DNA of 64,000 nt from Nitrosospira sp. NpAV (lineage in GTDB: Bacteria > Pseudomonadota > Gammaproteobacteria > Burkholderiales > Nitrosomonadaceae), in assembly GCF_000832065.1 (NCBI RefSeq), contig NZ_JXQM01000012.1, positions 28,604 to 92,603 on the forward strand, read 5' to 3'. Below are positions 1-8,429 of this stretch, one piece after another. The translations under genes and the position numbers were made by a program. Position 1 is the first letter of the stretch; each line of letters opens with the position of its first letter. The notes beneath the pieces were generated by a model. That model saw nothing but the letters and a program-made list of their open reading frames with translations. It was not told the DNA's origin and did not search any database.

Positions 1-443
1 ACCAGCGCGACGCTGCGGTTGAGACAGGTTTCATGCAAAAATTTTACTACGCCGATAATCTGATTGTCAGCACTGCCGCTCGCCAGCCGCACCGGTAGAA
101 CGCTACTGATCGCCTGGGTCTGAAGGAACAGCCGTCCGGTCGCATTCTTGCTGCCATGCGATTCCAGTGAAATGCCTTCGTCAATATCCGTTATCGCGCT
201 GCTTACGATCTCATCCAGGAAACGGCTTGTCTGACGGGCATTGCGCGCCACTTCCGACATTCCTTTCTTGTTGTTGTCGAGCTCTTCGAGCGTCACCATG
301 GGAATATAGATGTCGTGTTCCTCGAAATGGAACAGACTGGTGGGATCATGCATCAGTACATTGCTGTCGAGTACAAATAGCTTGGGGTTGGCCCGCAAGC
401 GGGTGATTGTGGTAACGGGAGAAGTCGATTTTCTGGAGCTCAT
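1..443 (-). CDS. PhoH-like protein, N-terminal PIN domain (partial, runs off left edge)
   Basis: Reading leftward from an ATG at 443 gives an uninterrupted frame of 147 codons that leaves the window at base 1. The N-terminus (FVLDSNVLMHD, then VTLEELDNNKKG and a GRLFLQTQ stretch) is the PIN-type nuclease fold that precedes the PhoH ATPase in the larger PhoH-like proteins. The ATPase half must lie left of the window. The start overlaps the stop of the upstream peroxiredoxin gene by four bases (ATGA), so the two are probably translationally coupled. The PIN domain is expected to act on RNA, but the substrate cannot be told from this fragment. Confidence 0.8.
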   Translation of the reverse strand, partial: MSSRKSTSPVTTITRLRANPKLFVLDSNVLMHDPTSLFHFEEHDIYIPMVTLEELDNNKKGMSEVARNARQTSRFLDEIVSSAITDIDEGISLESHGSKNATGRLFLQTQAISSVLPVRLASGSADNQIIGVVKFLHETCLNRSVAL

Positions 444-910
444 GACCCCTCTCTGGGCAGAGTTTTCACGAACTCAAGCACTTCCTGAACGTGGCCGGGA
501 ACCTTGACCCCCCTCCATTCCCTCTGCAACGCTCCTTTCGCATCCAGCACGAAAGTGCTGCGTTCTATGCCACGAACCTGCTTGCCATACATATTTTTCA
601 TCTTCATGACATCGAACAATTTGCAGACAGCTTCATCACTGTCGCTCAAAAGTTCGAAAGGGAAATCCATCTTCGCCTTGAAGTTCTCGTGCGATTTAAT
701 GTTATCGCGCGAGACACCAACAATGTCACAGTCGAGCTTGGCGAATTCGCTGTAAGCATCGCGGAACTGCTGGCCTTCCGTGGTACAGCCTGGTGTGTCA
801 TCTTTTGGGTAAAAATAAATTACCAGGCTTTTTCCGGATGCTTGAGATAGGCTGAATACCTTGCCGCCGGTGGAGGGAAGTTCAAAATCGGGAATGGGCT
901 GAGCTAACAT
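440..910 (-). CDS. bcp: Thioredoxin-dependent thiol peroxidase, Bcp/PrxQ family
   Basis: A 156-residue peroxiredoxin that reduces hydroperoxides with electrons from thioredoxin in the cytoplasm. The active-site signature PKDDTPGCT is present, with the peroxidatic cysteine at about residue 42. The common Bcp resolving cysteine five residues further on is absent (that position is Gly); a Cys occurs near residue 61. This suggests a one-Cys mechanism or a different resolving thiol. The length is normal for the family. The gene is coupled to the downstream PhoH-like gene through a four-base overlap. Confidence 0.92.
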   Translation of the reverse strand: MLAQPIPDFELPSTGGKVFSLSQASGKSLVIYFYPKDDTPGCTTEGQQFRDAYSEFAKLDCDIVGVSRDNIKSHENFKAKMDFPFELLSDSDEAVCKLFDVMKMKNMYGKQVRGIERSTFVLDAKGALQREWRGVKVPGHVQEVLEFVKTLPREGS

Positions 911-1089
911 GGGGAAGCCTCATTGGAATAATTCATAAAAAGATAACTTGTAAATTTTCATCACCTTGCATGGTAACAAAAAGAAGTTATAAAGCAAATC
1001 AACCATTACGCCAAGATGGGGAGCGTTCGCAGGAGGCCCATGAGGTTTTAGCCGCTTTCGGCCAAAGAAATCGAGCGTAAGTCATCATC

Positions 1090-1557
1090 TTACGGGGTGG
1101 AACTGCCAAGTGTTTGTTCTCGCGTCGCATCTGCCCAGCAATTGGGTGTTTCGAACAAGCGCACCCGTTCCAGTCTGAGATGATTGCCATAGCTATCCCG
1201 GTAGGCTGTATCAAGTATGCGGAATGCGGCGAGTGCGAGATTTTCCGCTGTGGGCGGTACATCGAGCACGATTGTCTTGTGGCCGGCGAGAGATTGAAGA
1301 AATTGTACTACCGCTACATCTTTTGAATACACCAGGAATGCATGATCCCATTCATCGACCAGGACAGCGCTGGCTATACTTTTAACTTCTGAATAATCCA
1401 TCACCATTCCTTGCTCGGGAACTCCTGCCTCAGTGATAATGTCACCTGACAAGGTGATTTCAATAGCGTAACGATGGCCGTGCAAGTGGCGGCATTTGCT
1501 ATTGTGGGAAGGTATGCGGTGGCCGGCATCGAATTCCAGCCTGCGTGTAATTAACAT
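1090..1557 (-). CDS. queD: 6-carboxytetrahydropterin synthase (QueD / 6-pyruvoyl-tetrahydropterin synthase family)
   Basis: 155 residues. In the queuosine/7-deazaguanine pathway, QueD converts dihydroneopterin triphosphate to 6-carboxytetrahydropterin. Zinc ligands are visible as His13 (AGHRI) and the HxH pair in CRHLHGHRY (about His26 and His28), with the catalytic Cys22 beside them. A DHAF motif near residue 71 supplies the Asp-His pair. The start codon lies only two bases from the divergent radical-SAM gene. QueD versus a pterin synthase role cannot be separated by sequence alone, but QueD is usual in bacteria. Confidence 0.88.
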   Translation of the reverse strand: MLITRRLEFDAGHRIPSHNSKCRHLHGHRYAIEITLSGDIITEAGVPEQGMVMDYSEVKSIASAVLVDEWDHAFLVYSKDVAVVQFLQSLAGHKTIVLDVPPTAENLALAAFRILDTAYRDSYGNHLRLERVRLFETPNCWADATREQTLGSSTP

Positions 1558-1559
1558 TT

Positions 1560-2435
1560 ATGAGGATTGTAGCATTGGAGCACGCCTCCAAACTATTGAA
1601 TATTGCGGATCACAGCCGCGACAGCGCGGGAATGACCTATATCTATCCGGTGGTGTCGCGCCGCGCTGGAGGCGTCTCAGTGGGTGTCAATCTTAATCCC
1701 AACAACGCCTGTAACTGGCGTTGTGTTTATTGCCAGGTTCCGGAGCTCAAGCGCGGCACGGCACCGGTGATTGACTTGACCCAGCTCGACGACGAGTTGC
1801 GCACCTTTTTGCATGAAATTCAATATGGTTCCTTCATGCAGACACAAGTACCCCTGGATGCAAGACGCATCAATGATATTGCTCTATCCGGAAATGGGGA
1901 ACCCACTAGCGCCGGAGAATTTGCGCAGGTGATCGAATTGATTGCACGGGTAAAGCGCGACTTTGAGCTGGCCAGGCAGCTAAAATTGGTGCTGATTACC
2001 AATGGAAGCCTGGTTGACCGGCCCGGCGTGCAGGCTGGATTGCGCCGCATGGCGGAGCTTAATGGCGAGATCTGGTTCAAGCTGGACAGCGTCACGCGCG
2101 AAGGAAGACAGCGCATCAACAATACAAGAATGAGCTTGAAGCGGATGCGCGAGAATCTGCAATTGGCTGCATCCTCGTGTCCTACCTGGCTGCAAACCTG
2201 CGTGTTTCAAATCGATGACGAACCGCCTGCCAGCGCGGAATCTGCCGCTTATCTTAAATTTCTAGAAGGATTATTACGGGAAGGCGTGCCGATCAAGGGA
2301 ATACTGTTATATGGCCTGGCGCGTCCATCCATGCAGCCTGAAGCGCCACGGCTCACAAAAGTCAGCCAAGTATGGATGGACACATTTTGTGCGAAAATCC
2401 AGTCTCTTGGACTCGCCGTAAAGCTCAACCCGTAA
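1560..2435 (+). CDS. Radical SAM protein, wyosine-synthetase-like (COG0731) family
   Basis: 291 residues. An N-terminal CX3CX2C cluster (Cys51, Cys55, Cys58 in NACNWRCVYCQVP) binds the 4Fe-4S centre that cleaves S-adenosylmethionine. The conserved stretch HSRDSAGMTYIYPVVSRR precedes it, which supports the upstream ATG start. Later GNGEPT and LITNGS motifs fit the radical-SAM barrel. Archaeal relatives make the wyosine base of tRNA-Phe, but the bacterial members have no established substrate. It is divergent from queD with only two bases between start codons. A tRNA-modification role is inferred from this context. Confidence 0.82.
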   Translation: MRIVALEHASKLLNIADHSRDSAGMTYIYPVVSRRAGGVSVGVNLNPNNACNWRCVYCQVPELKRGTAPVIDLTQLDDELRTFLHEIQYGSFMQTQVPLDARRINDIALSGNGEPTSAGEFAQVIELIARVKRDFELARQLKLVLITNGSLVDRPGVQAGLRRMAELNGEIWFKLDSVTREGRQRINNTRMSLKRMRENLQLAASSCPTWLQTCVFQIDDEPPASAESAAYLKFLEGLLREGVPIKGILLYGLARPSMQPEAPRLTKVSQVWMDTFCAKIQSLGLAVKLNP

Positions 2436-2515
2436 TTGCCAAATTTTGGTTTACCAAAGGACATCCGACAGGACAGAACCAATGATCATTTGGCTGCTGC
2501 GACTAACTGCCACAG

Positions 2516-2800
2516 TTATTTTGACTTGGCGGATTTTTTAAGACTTTTGTATAAATCAGGGTCCTGGCTTTTCAGCAATGCGGCCACGACGAGGTCATCT
2601 TTTCTGATCTTTGCCAGATCGATATGTTCGATATGCACAAGTCTTACGAGCTCTCTCACCGGTCTTGGCATATTCCGCCCGCTTTCATAACGTGAGCCCC
2701 CACTTTGAGTGACGCCTACCTTGCTCCAAAAATCATGCTGATTGAGACCAAGCTTACGCCGGATGTCGCGAGGGTTGGATATTTCTTCAAAGAGTTTCAT
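2516..2800 (-). CDS. Small helix-turn-helix DNA-binding protein (XRE-like)
   Basis: A 94-residue protein. Residues about 11-45 (IRRKLGLNQHDFWSKVGVTQ then SGGSRYESGR) form a lambda-repressor-type helix-turn-helix in which the FW/VTQSGGSRYE segment is the recognition part. The C-terminal half is charged and lysine-rich. It stands alone between the radical-SAM gene and lysC, so nothing in the context identifies its targets. A regulatory role is inferred from the fold only. Confidence 0.75.
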   Translation of the reverse strand: MKLFEEISNPRDIRRKLGLNQHDFWSKVGVTQSGGSRYESGRNMPRPVRELVRLVHIEHIDLAKIRKDDLVVAALLKSQDPDLYKSLKKSAKSK

Positions 2801-3088
2801 AAGGGCAGCTCTCTATAGGTTAAGGTATATGTTATAAGATTATTGCGCGTTCATAAATTTAATTTGTTTTCTTATTCAATGCAAGTTTTAAGTGCATGCT
2901 GCTTGATATTTTTCGGGATCTCCCTGTTATCATTATTGCATATGTTTAGTTATTTCCGGTAATCGGGTAAAATTCCCGTTTCCACAGAGTCAAATTCTTT
3001 ACCGTTGGAAGCGTAATTGATTCAACATATAAGACCCGTTTGTTCGCGGCAGAGTTCCATATTTTTTTAACGTGAAAGCGTCGGTAAC

Positions 3089-4318
3089 GTGACACTGATT
3101 ATTCAAAAATACGGCGGTACGTCGGTTGGCAGCACTGAGCGAATCAAAAACGTTGCCCGACGGATAGCAAGATTTCAATCCCGGGGGCATCAGGTGGTGG
3201 TGGTAGTTTCCGCCATGAGCGGTGAAACCAATCGCCTCATCGCCATGGCCAAGGAATTTCAGGCTCATCCCGATCCACGTGAACTGGATGTCATGGTGTC
3301 GACCGGTGAGCAGGTTTCCGTTGCCCTGCTGTCTATGGCGCTGATGGATCTGGGTGTCAAGGCAAAAAGCTATACCGGCGCACAAGTTCGAATACTTACC
3401 GACAATGCCTATACTAAAGCGCGCATACTAAAAATTGATGAAGATAGAATCCGCGCTGATCTTGATGCCGGATATGTTGTAGCGGTAGCGGGCTTTCAGG
3501 GGGTGGACGAAAGCGACAACATCACCACCTTGGGCCGCGGCGGGTCTGATACCACGGGTGTGGCATTGGCAGCGGCGCTTAAAGCCGAAGAATGCCAGAT
3601 TTATACCGACGTGGATGGTATTTACACGACTGACCCGCGCATTGTCCCCGAAGCGCGGAAACTCAAGACTATTACCTTTGAGGAAATGCTCGAAATGGCA
3701 AGCCTTGGTTCCAAGGTGTTGCAAATTCGTTCGGTGGAATTTGCCGGTAAATATAAAGTCAGGTTGCGGGTGCTGTCCAGTTTCGACGAAGAGGGCGAGG
3801 GCACCCTTATTACTTTCGAGGAAGGCGAGAACATGGAACGCGCGATTATTTCAGGTATTGCATTCAACCGTGATGAAGCGAAAATTACCGTACTTGGGGT
3901 GCCGGATAGGCCAGGCATTGCTTATCAGATTCTTGGCCCGGTAGCCGATGCCAATATCGACGTGGATATGATTATCCAGAATGTCGGTCACGATGGCATG
4001 ACTGACTTCTCATTTACCATAAATCGGAATGAGTTTCCCAGAACCATGGATATCCTCGAGAATCAGGTGCAGCCCCATATCGGCGCACGTGGTGTAATCG
4101 GTGGCGACAGAATAGCCAAGGTATCGGTGGTGGGTGTGGGAATGCGCTCGCACGTCGGCATTGCCAGCAGAATGTTCCGTGCCCTGGCGGAAGAAGGCAT
4201 TAATATCCAGATGATTTCCACCTCCGAAATAAAAATTTCTGTGGTGGTGGATGAAAAGTACATGGAACTCGCGGTACGGGTATTGCATAAGGTTTTCGAA
4301 TTGGAGCAGGTATCCTGA
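3089..4318 (+). CDS. lysC: Aspartate kinase
   Basis: 409 residues, the usual length of the class with two C-terminal ACT domains. It phosphorylates aspartate, the first step to lysine, threonine and methionine. The N-terminal KYGGTSVGS motif binds the phosphate. The kinase domain covers about residues 1-245, and the ACT pair (VTVLGVPDRPGIAYQ and VSVVGVGMRSHVGIASRMF) covers about 265-409; these normally mediate feedback by lysine and/or threonine. The start is a GTG at 3089, giving the family-typical N-terminus. It stands alone, with tRNA-Ser just downstream; asd, the next enzyme of the pathway, is at 20.5 kb. Confidence 0.96.
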   Translation: MTLIIQKYGGTSVGSTERIKNVARRIARFQSRGHQVVVVVSAMSGETNRLIAMAKEFQAHPDPRELDVMVSTGEQVSVALLSMALMDLGVKAKSYTGAQVRILTDNAYTKARILKIDEDRIRADLDAGYVVAVAGFQGVDESDNITTLGRGGSDTTGVALAAALKAEECQIYTDVDGIYTTDPRIVPEARKLKTITFEEMLEMASLGSKVLQIRSVEFAGKYKVRLRVLSSFDEEGEGTLITFEEGENMERAIISGIAFNRDEAKITVLGVPDRPGIAYQILGPVADANIDVDMIIQNVGHDGMTDFSFTINRNEFPRTMDILENQVQPHIGARGVIGGDRIAKVSVVGVGMRSHVGIASRMFRALAEEGINIQMISTSEIKISVVVDEKYMELAVRVLHKVFELEQVS

Positions 4319-4356
4319 AATTCTGCGAAACGCGATGGTGTGGTACGATCCATGGT

Positions 4357-4385
4357 TTGACCGAAGGGTGGTAAACCGCTATCCT
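4357..4385 (+). promoter_or_regulatory. Sigma-70 promoter of tRNA-Ser
   Basis: TTGACC (4357-4362) and TATCCT (4380-4385) are spaced by 17 bases. This places a start site near 4392, a few bases ahead of the tRNA. Confidence 0.7.
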
Positions 4386-4398
4386 AATGCGTCTTTTT

Positions 4399-4491
4399 GG
4401 AGAGATGGCCGAGTGGTCGAAGGCGCTCCCCTGCTAAGGGAGTATAGGCTCAAAAGGCTTATCGAGGGTTCGAATCCCTCTCTCTCCGCCA
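4399..4491 (+). tRNA. tRNA-Ser (anticodon GCU)
   Basis: The acceptor GGAGAGA (4399-4405) pairs with TCTCTCC (4481-4487), followed by G and an encoded CCA. The anticodon loop contains CTGCTAA (anticodon GCT, for AGC/AGU codons). A long variable arm and the T-arm GAGGG-TTCGAAT-CCCTC are present, as expected for a class II tRNA. Its 3' end directly abuts a decayed recombinase, so it may have served as an integration site. Confidence 0.97.
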
Positions 4492-4519
4492 ATTGAAATC
4501 GCTTACTTGAAAGCCCCCC

Positions 4520-5200
4520 AATATCCCTCGAAAGGTGGCGGCGTTTCAGCGGTTCTAAATCCTGTATTTCCGTGGTATTGAAATCCACCCGGAAACGTGG
4601 CGGTTGTACAATCGCCTCGGAACTCCAAAGTTTATGCGGGTTCGATATAAAATCCAGAGTGGTTCTAGGTGCGGCATCGCATGAACGCATGGGGCGCGGC
4701 GATTGAGTGGATTTCTCGATCAGAGCGGTCCTGTCGGTTTCGGGTTTCTTGATCCGGGTTTTATACGCCTTGACCATCGAATCGTTATCTGTCTCAACCA
4801 GCCTGTCCATCAATTTCAATTGTTCGACTTTGCCATCCAGCTTGCGTAACTCATCCTCAAGCGATAGCCGCTGCGTAATTTGCGCCTGCCGGTAACGCCG
4901 CCATATTTCAAGCATCCTGGTCGCAGTTTTTGATTAACGGTGCAGCAGGCTTTTCAATTCGCCCTCGATCTTTCCGCGCCGAATGGCTTTGCCCTAGCTC
5001 TCGCATGCCTTGGTAAAGCAGTAGTAATACAGATAGTATTTACTGCACCCCTTGGTCCAGCATGCAGTGAGTGGATTATCGCAATCGGCGCACCGTATCG
5101 CAGACCTGAGCGGGAAATCTTCATTCAAATCTCTGCGAGCCGGTATTTTGGCTTTTTCCTGCATGCGCATCTGGATTTTCCGATACGTCTCTAGCCTGGG
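4520..5200 (-). pseudogene. Large serine recombinase, C-terminal remnant
   Basis: Reading leftward, one frame shows the C-terminal half of a large serine site-specific recombinase. The zinc-ribbon part comes first (ETYRKIQMR, then NEDFPLRSAIRCADCDNPLTAC), then KGCSKYYLYYYCFTKACES, then after a TAG codon GKAIRRGKIEGELKSLL. A TAA follows, then the coiled-coil region (LEDELRKLDGKVEQLKLMDRLVETDND) and the ISNPHKLW tail. At least two in-frame stops break it, and the catalytic N-terminal domain is missing. It lies against tRNA-Ser on one side and the arsenic operon on the other, pointing to an old integrated element. The end coordinates are approximate. Confidence 0.75.
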
Positions 5201-5370
5201 TTCCCCTGCGCACGGCAATACCTACATCACAACGTGGTGCGCATCTGGGCAGGTCAAAGAAGAGAAGTCGTCGTGTTTGGTCCCTGAAGCTTGAACTACA
5301 CAAAATCCCGTGAGGCAACACTTGCGGCAGTCGGAATATTCCAAAAGGAGCTATAAAATTCATATAACGC

Positions 5371-5398
5371 TTGACTTAATTCGATTATTCTATAATAT
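5371..5398 (+). promoter_or_regulatory. Promoter of the arsenic operon
   Basis: TTGACT (5371-5376) and TAATAT (5393-5398), 16 bases apart, sit immediately before arsR; TATAAT also occurs two bases earlier. The expected start site falls at about the arsR ATG. The operator of the autoregulating ArsR should overlap this AT-rich stretch. Confidence 0.6.
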
Positions 5399-5405
5399 TG
5401 GAACT

Positions 5406-5771
5406 ATGGAAACTAAAGAAGCTGTTACGGCTCTCGCGGCGCTCGCACATGAAACACGCCTTTCGATATTCCGCCTCCTCGTTCAGGTGGGACCGGAAGG
5501 AATTCCCGTGGGGCAGATTGGCGAAGAAGTGAAAGTCGCCCCTGCTACGCTCTCATTTCACCTGAAGGAACTTTCTCACGCCGGGCTGATTTCGTCGCGC
5601 CAGGAAAGCCGGTTCATTTTTTATACCGTCAACTTTGAGCGCATGGCGGCCATCATGACCTTTCTGACGCAAAACTGCTGCCAGGGCATGCCCCAAGAGT
5701 GCCTTACTGTCGCGGAAACACCTCTTAGCAGTTGCTGCGACACAAATTCCAAAGCCAAACCTAAAGAATAA
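5406..5771 (+). CDS. arsR: ArsR/SmtB-family arsenic-responsive repressor
   Basis: 121 residues from the ATG at 5406. A longer upstream frame exists but lacks family similarity and crosses the promoter. The winged helix runs from about 10 to 80 (AHETRLSIFRLL, then VAPATLSFHLKELSHAGLI, the recognition helix). The DNA-binding helix lacks the CVC site of plasmid ArsR. Instead Cys91-Cys92 and Cys99 lie in the C-terminal helix, like the arsenite-binding set described for Acidithiobacillus-type ArsR; another CC pair occurs at about 110-111. It is the first gene of the arsRICB operon and presumably autoregulates it. Confidence 0.92.
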   Translation: METKEAVTALAALAHETRLSIFRLLVQVGPEGIPVGQIGEEVKVAPATLSFHLKELSHAGLISSRQESRFIFYTVNFERMAAIMTFLTQNCCQGMPQECLTVAETPLSSCCDTNSKAKPKE

Positions 5772-5783
5772 GGATTCACAATC

Positions 5784-6260
5784 ATGAAGCGCTTTCACGT
5801 CCACGTTGCCGTTGATGATCTGGATGCCAACATACGTTTTTATTCCGCGGTGTTTGGTAGCCCGCCCACTGTTGAAAAACCCGACTATGCGAAATGGATG
5901 ATCGAGGAACCCCGTCTTAATTTCGCAATTTCCAATCGTGGCGCAAAAACCGGTCTGGATCATCTGGGATTTCAGGTCGATTCGGATGAGGAGCTAGGGG
6001 AATTGCGCCAGAAAGCGGCCGATGCAGAAATTGCCGCGCTCGATCAGCTACAGTCGGAATGTTGCTATGCCCGTTCGGATAAATACTGGATCACCGACCC
6101 GCAGGGCATTGCCTGGGAAACCTATCATATGCTCGGCGCAGTCGAGATTTATGGGACGGATATGCCCAAAGCTGCAGAACTCGCTGCTGAACGGGCCGCA
6201 TGCTGCGCTCCAAAGCCCAATTTAATTAACGCCGTCCCGAAGCGCTCAAGCTGCTGCTAA
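5784..6260 (+). CDS. arsI: ArsI/CadI-family glyoxalase-fold enzyme, probable organoarsenical C-As lyase
   Basis: 158 residues of the vicinal-oxygen-chelate fold. ArsI cleaves the carbon-arsenic bond of trivalent methyl- and aromatic arsenicals using Fe(II) and oxygen. The diagnostic vicinal cysteines are present (SECCYARSDK, about Cys93-Cys94), and candidate metal ligands are His60 (GLDHLGFQV) and Glu112 (AWETYHM). The tail is cysteine-rich, with two further CC pairs including the last two residues. It starts 12 bases after arsR and precedes arsC, so it is part of the operon. CadI is the alternative label, but the arsenic context favours ArsI. Confidence 0.87.
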   Translation: MKRFHVHVAVDDLDANIRFYSAVFGSPPTVEKPDYAKWMIEEPRLNFAISNRGAKTGLDHLGFQVDSDEELGELRQKAADAEIAALDQLQSECCYARSDKYWITDPQGIAWETYHMLGAVEIYGTDMPKAAELAAERAACCAPKPNLINAVPKRSSCC

Positions 6261-6265
6261 AGATC

Positions 6266-6763
6266 ATGACCATTCGCCCCTTCAACGTTTTGTTTCTGTG
6301 CACCGGCAATTCCGCCCGCAGCATTCTTGCCGAAACTTATCTTAATGCGTCCGGACAGGGTAGGTTCCACGCTTACAGCGCCGGAAGTTTTCCAACGGGA
6401 AAGGTTAATCCCTACGCGCTTGAGCTTCTGGAAGAAAATCACCTTCCGACCGAAGGGCTGAGAAGCAAGGCATGGGACGAATTCGCCAAGCCCGACGCGC
6501 CAAAAATAGACATCATCATTACGGTCTGCGATCAGGCGGCGGGGGAAGTGTGCCCGGTCTGGCCTGGTCAACCTATTACGGCACATTGGGGCGTAGAAGA
6601 TCCCGCAAAAGCAACAGGCGATAATGATGCCAAGCAAACCGCCTTTATCCACGCCTTTTCCGTACTTCAGCGGCGCATCGACCTACTCATAAATCTCAAC
6701 CCCGACAGGCTTGATCGCAGGGCCACCGAAGAACAGCTCCGAACAATCGGAGAAGCGGAATAA
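6266..6763 (+). CDS. arsC: Arsenate reductase, thioredoxin-coupled low-molecular-weight phosphatase type
   Basis: 165 residues. It reduces arsenate to arsenite for export by ArsB. The phosphatase P-loop CTGNSAR has the nucleophile at Cys12. Cys88 and Cys96 (ITVCDQAAGEVC) correspond to the second and third redox cysteines that relay the disulfide to thioredoxin. It begins six bases after arsI, in the same operon. Confidence 0.93.
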   Translation: MTIRPFNVLFLCTGNSARSILAETYLNASGQGRFHAYSAGSFPTGKVNPYALELLEENHLPTEGLRSKAWDEFAKPDAPKIDIIITVCDQAAGEVCPVWPGQPITAHWGVEDPAKATGDNDAKQTAFIHAFSVLQRRIDLLINLNPDRLDRRATEEQLRTIGEAE

Positions 6764-6824
6764 TACGGCTCTCGAGCTGTAAAAGCCGTAGAGAGCGGTA
6801 AAACCCGCTCAGAAGGAGATTGAG

Positions 6825-8111
6825 GTGCTTGCCGCGCTACTGATTTTTCTTGTCACCATTGTTCTGGTGATCTGGCAACCGCGCGGGCTCGGCATCGGCT
6901 GGAGCGCAATGCTCGGGGCCTCCGTGGCGCTGCTATCCGGCGTGGTGCATCCTAGCGATATTCTGATTGTCTGGCAGATTGTCTGGAACGCGACGGCCAC
7001 CTTCATCGCCGTTATCATCATCAGCCTGTTGCTGGATGAGGCCGGATTTTTCGAATGGGCGGCTCTGCACGTGGCACGGTGGGGCGGCGGACATGGCCGG
7101 ATGCTATTTGCCTTGATCATCCTGCTCGGGGCGTCAGTCGCTGCCTTATTTGCCAATGATGGGGCGGCGCTAATTCTCACGCCCATCGTGATGGCGATGC
7201 TCCTGGCATTGGGATTCAATCCGGCAGCCACTCTCGCGTTTGTAATGGCGGCGGGTTTTATCGCCGATGTTGCCAGCCTGCCGTTCGTTGTTTCCAATCT
7301 GGTCAATATCGTATCCGCCGATTTTTTTAAAATCGGGTTCAACTCTTACGCCTCGGTCATGATTCCGGTAAATATCGCGGCAGTGATCGCCGCCCTGAGT
7401 ATGTTATTGCTCTATTTTCGCCACGGTATTCCAGCATACTATGAGGTGAGGCAGCTTAAGCGACCCAGCGATGCCATCCGGGACGTGGTGACTTTTCGCA
7501 CCGGCTGGCTGGTGCTCGTGCTGCTGCTGGTCGGATTTTTCGGACTCGAACCGGTCGGGATACCGATCAGTGCTGTTGCGGCTGCTGGTGCGGTGCTTCT
7601 CTTTGTTGTGGCCGCGCAGGGACATGTCATCAGCACCCGTAAGGTACTGCGCGAGGCTCCCTGGCAGATTGTCATTTTTTCGCTTGGGATGTATCTCGTG
7701 GTTTATGGTTTGCGCAATGAGGGGCTTACCGACTATATCGCCCAATTGCTTGATTACTTTGCACAGCGGGGAATATGGGGAGCCGCATTCGGAACCGGCC
7801 TTCTTACTGCCTTCCTCTCCTCAATCATGAATAATATGCCAACGGTGCTGGTGGGAGCGCTTTCCATTGATGCCACGAATACCGCAGGCGCAGTCAAGGA
7901 AGCGATGATCTATGCCAATGTGATTGGCTGCGACCTGGGACCCAAGATCACGCCTATCGGATCACTGGCGACGCTGCTCTGGCTCCATGTCCTGGCCCGC
8001 AAGGGTATGAAAATCACCTGGGGCTATTATTTTACGGTAGGCATCGTGCTGACCGTGCCAGTCTTGCTGTTGACGTTGGCAGCCTTGGCATTACGTCTCA
8101 GTATGCCTTGA
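6825..8111 (+). CDS. arsB: Arsenite efflux membrane protein ArsB
   Basis: 428 residues with about a dozen hydrophobic segments; an integral inner-membrane arsenite/antimonite exporter of the ArsB/NhaD superfamily. Recognisable parts are the N-terminal [12 protein letters not shown], the half-site loop [14 protein letters not shown] and its repeat in the second half, [20 protein letters not shown]. The start is a GTG at 6825 with an AGAAGGAG ribosome site 5 to 12 bases ahead. It is the last gene of the operon, 61 bases after arsC. Confidence 0.94.
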   Translation: MLAALLIFLVTIVLVIWQPRGLGIGWSAMLGASVALLSGVVHPSDILIVWQIVWNATATFIAVIIISLLLDEAGFFEWAALHVARWGGGHGRMLFALIILLGASVAALFANDGAALILTPIVMAMLLALGFNPAATLAFVMAAGFIADVASLPFVVSNLVNIVSADFFKIGFNSYASVMIPVNIAAVIAALSMLLLYFRHGIPAYYEVRQLKRPSDAIRDVVTFRTGWLVLVLLLVGFFGLEPVGIPISAVAAAGAVLLFVVAAQGHVISTRKVLREAPWQIVIFSLGMYLVVYGLRNEGLTDYIAQLLDYFAQRGIWGAAFGTGLLTAFLSSIMNNMPTVLVGALSIDATNTAGAVKEAMIYANVIGCDLGPKITPIGSLATLLWLHVLARKGMKITWGYYFTVGIVLTVPVLLLTLAALALRLSMP

Positions 8112-8211
8112 CTATTGCGCTGCCCTGGATTTTTTATTGATCCGGATGAGAAATATGAATATGGGAAAAAGAAGAAAGGACGCAAAAATGGTGGTTAAGG
8201 ATCAAATCCGT

Positions 8212-8386
8212 TCATGAGGACGGCTCCTGAAAGTATGGCGCATTACTCTTGAGATAGTCGTTCCATTGCTCTAGAATTTCCAGAAGGTGGTTCGAAGTTT
8301 CGCACTCCGCGTCCGCCAAATAGCTTTCCCAAATCGGGTTATGGCATTCTTCCTTCGATGGGTTCCCCAATTTCGATTGTTGTCAT
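8212..8386 (-). pseudogene. Small ORF interrupted by a one-base frameshift
   Basis: Leftward from the ATG at 8386, a frame reads MTTIEIG. It then continues in the next frame as NPSKEECHNPIWESYLADAE and on to FQEPSS before a TGA at 8212. The switch falls at a GGGG run, and removing one G would give a single frame of about 57 residues. The product is acidic and protein-like in composition but I do not recognise it. It could be a broken gene, a sequencing error, or chance. It fills the space between arsB and the dehydrogenase gene. Confidence 0.35.
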
Positions 8387-8429
8387 GATTGTTATTGTTG
8401 AACTCAACAATTGAGCTTTGCGGGGCAAC

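Noticed and set aside
4379..4500. Protein-like tails such as AEREGFEPS (minus) and RVVEGAPLLREYRLKRLIEGSNPS (plus) at the ends of frames crossing tRNA-Ser
   Set aside because: These are translations of the tRNA-Ser gene itself, a known annotation artefact.
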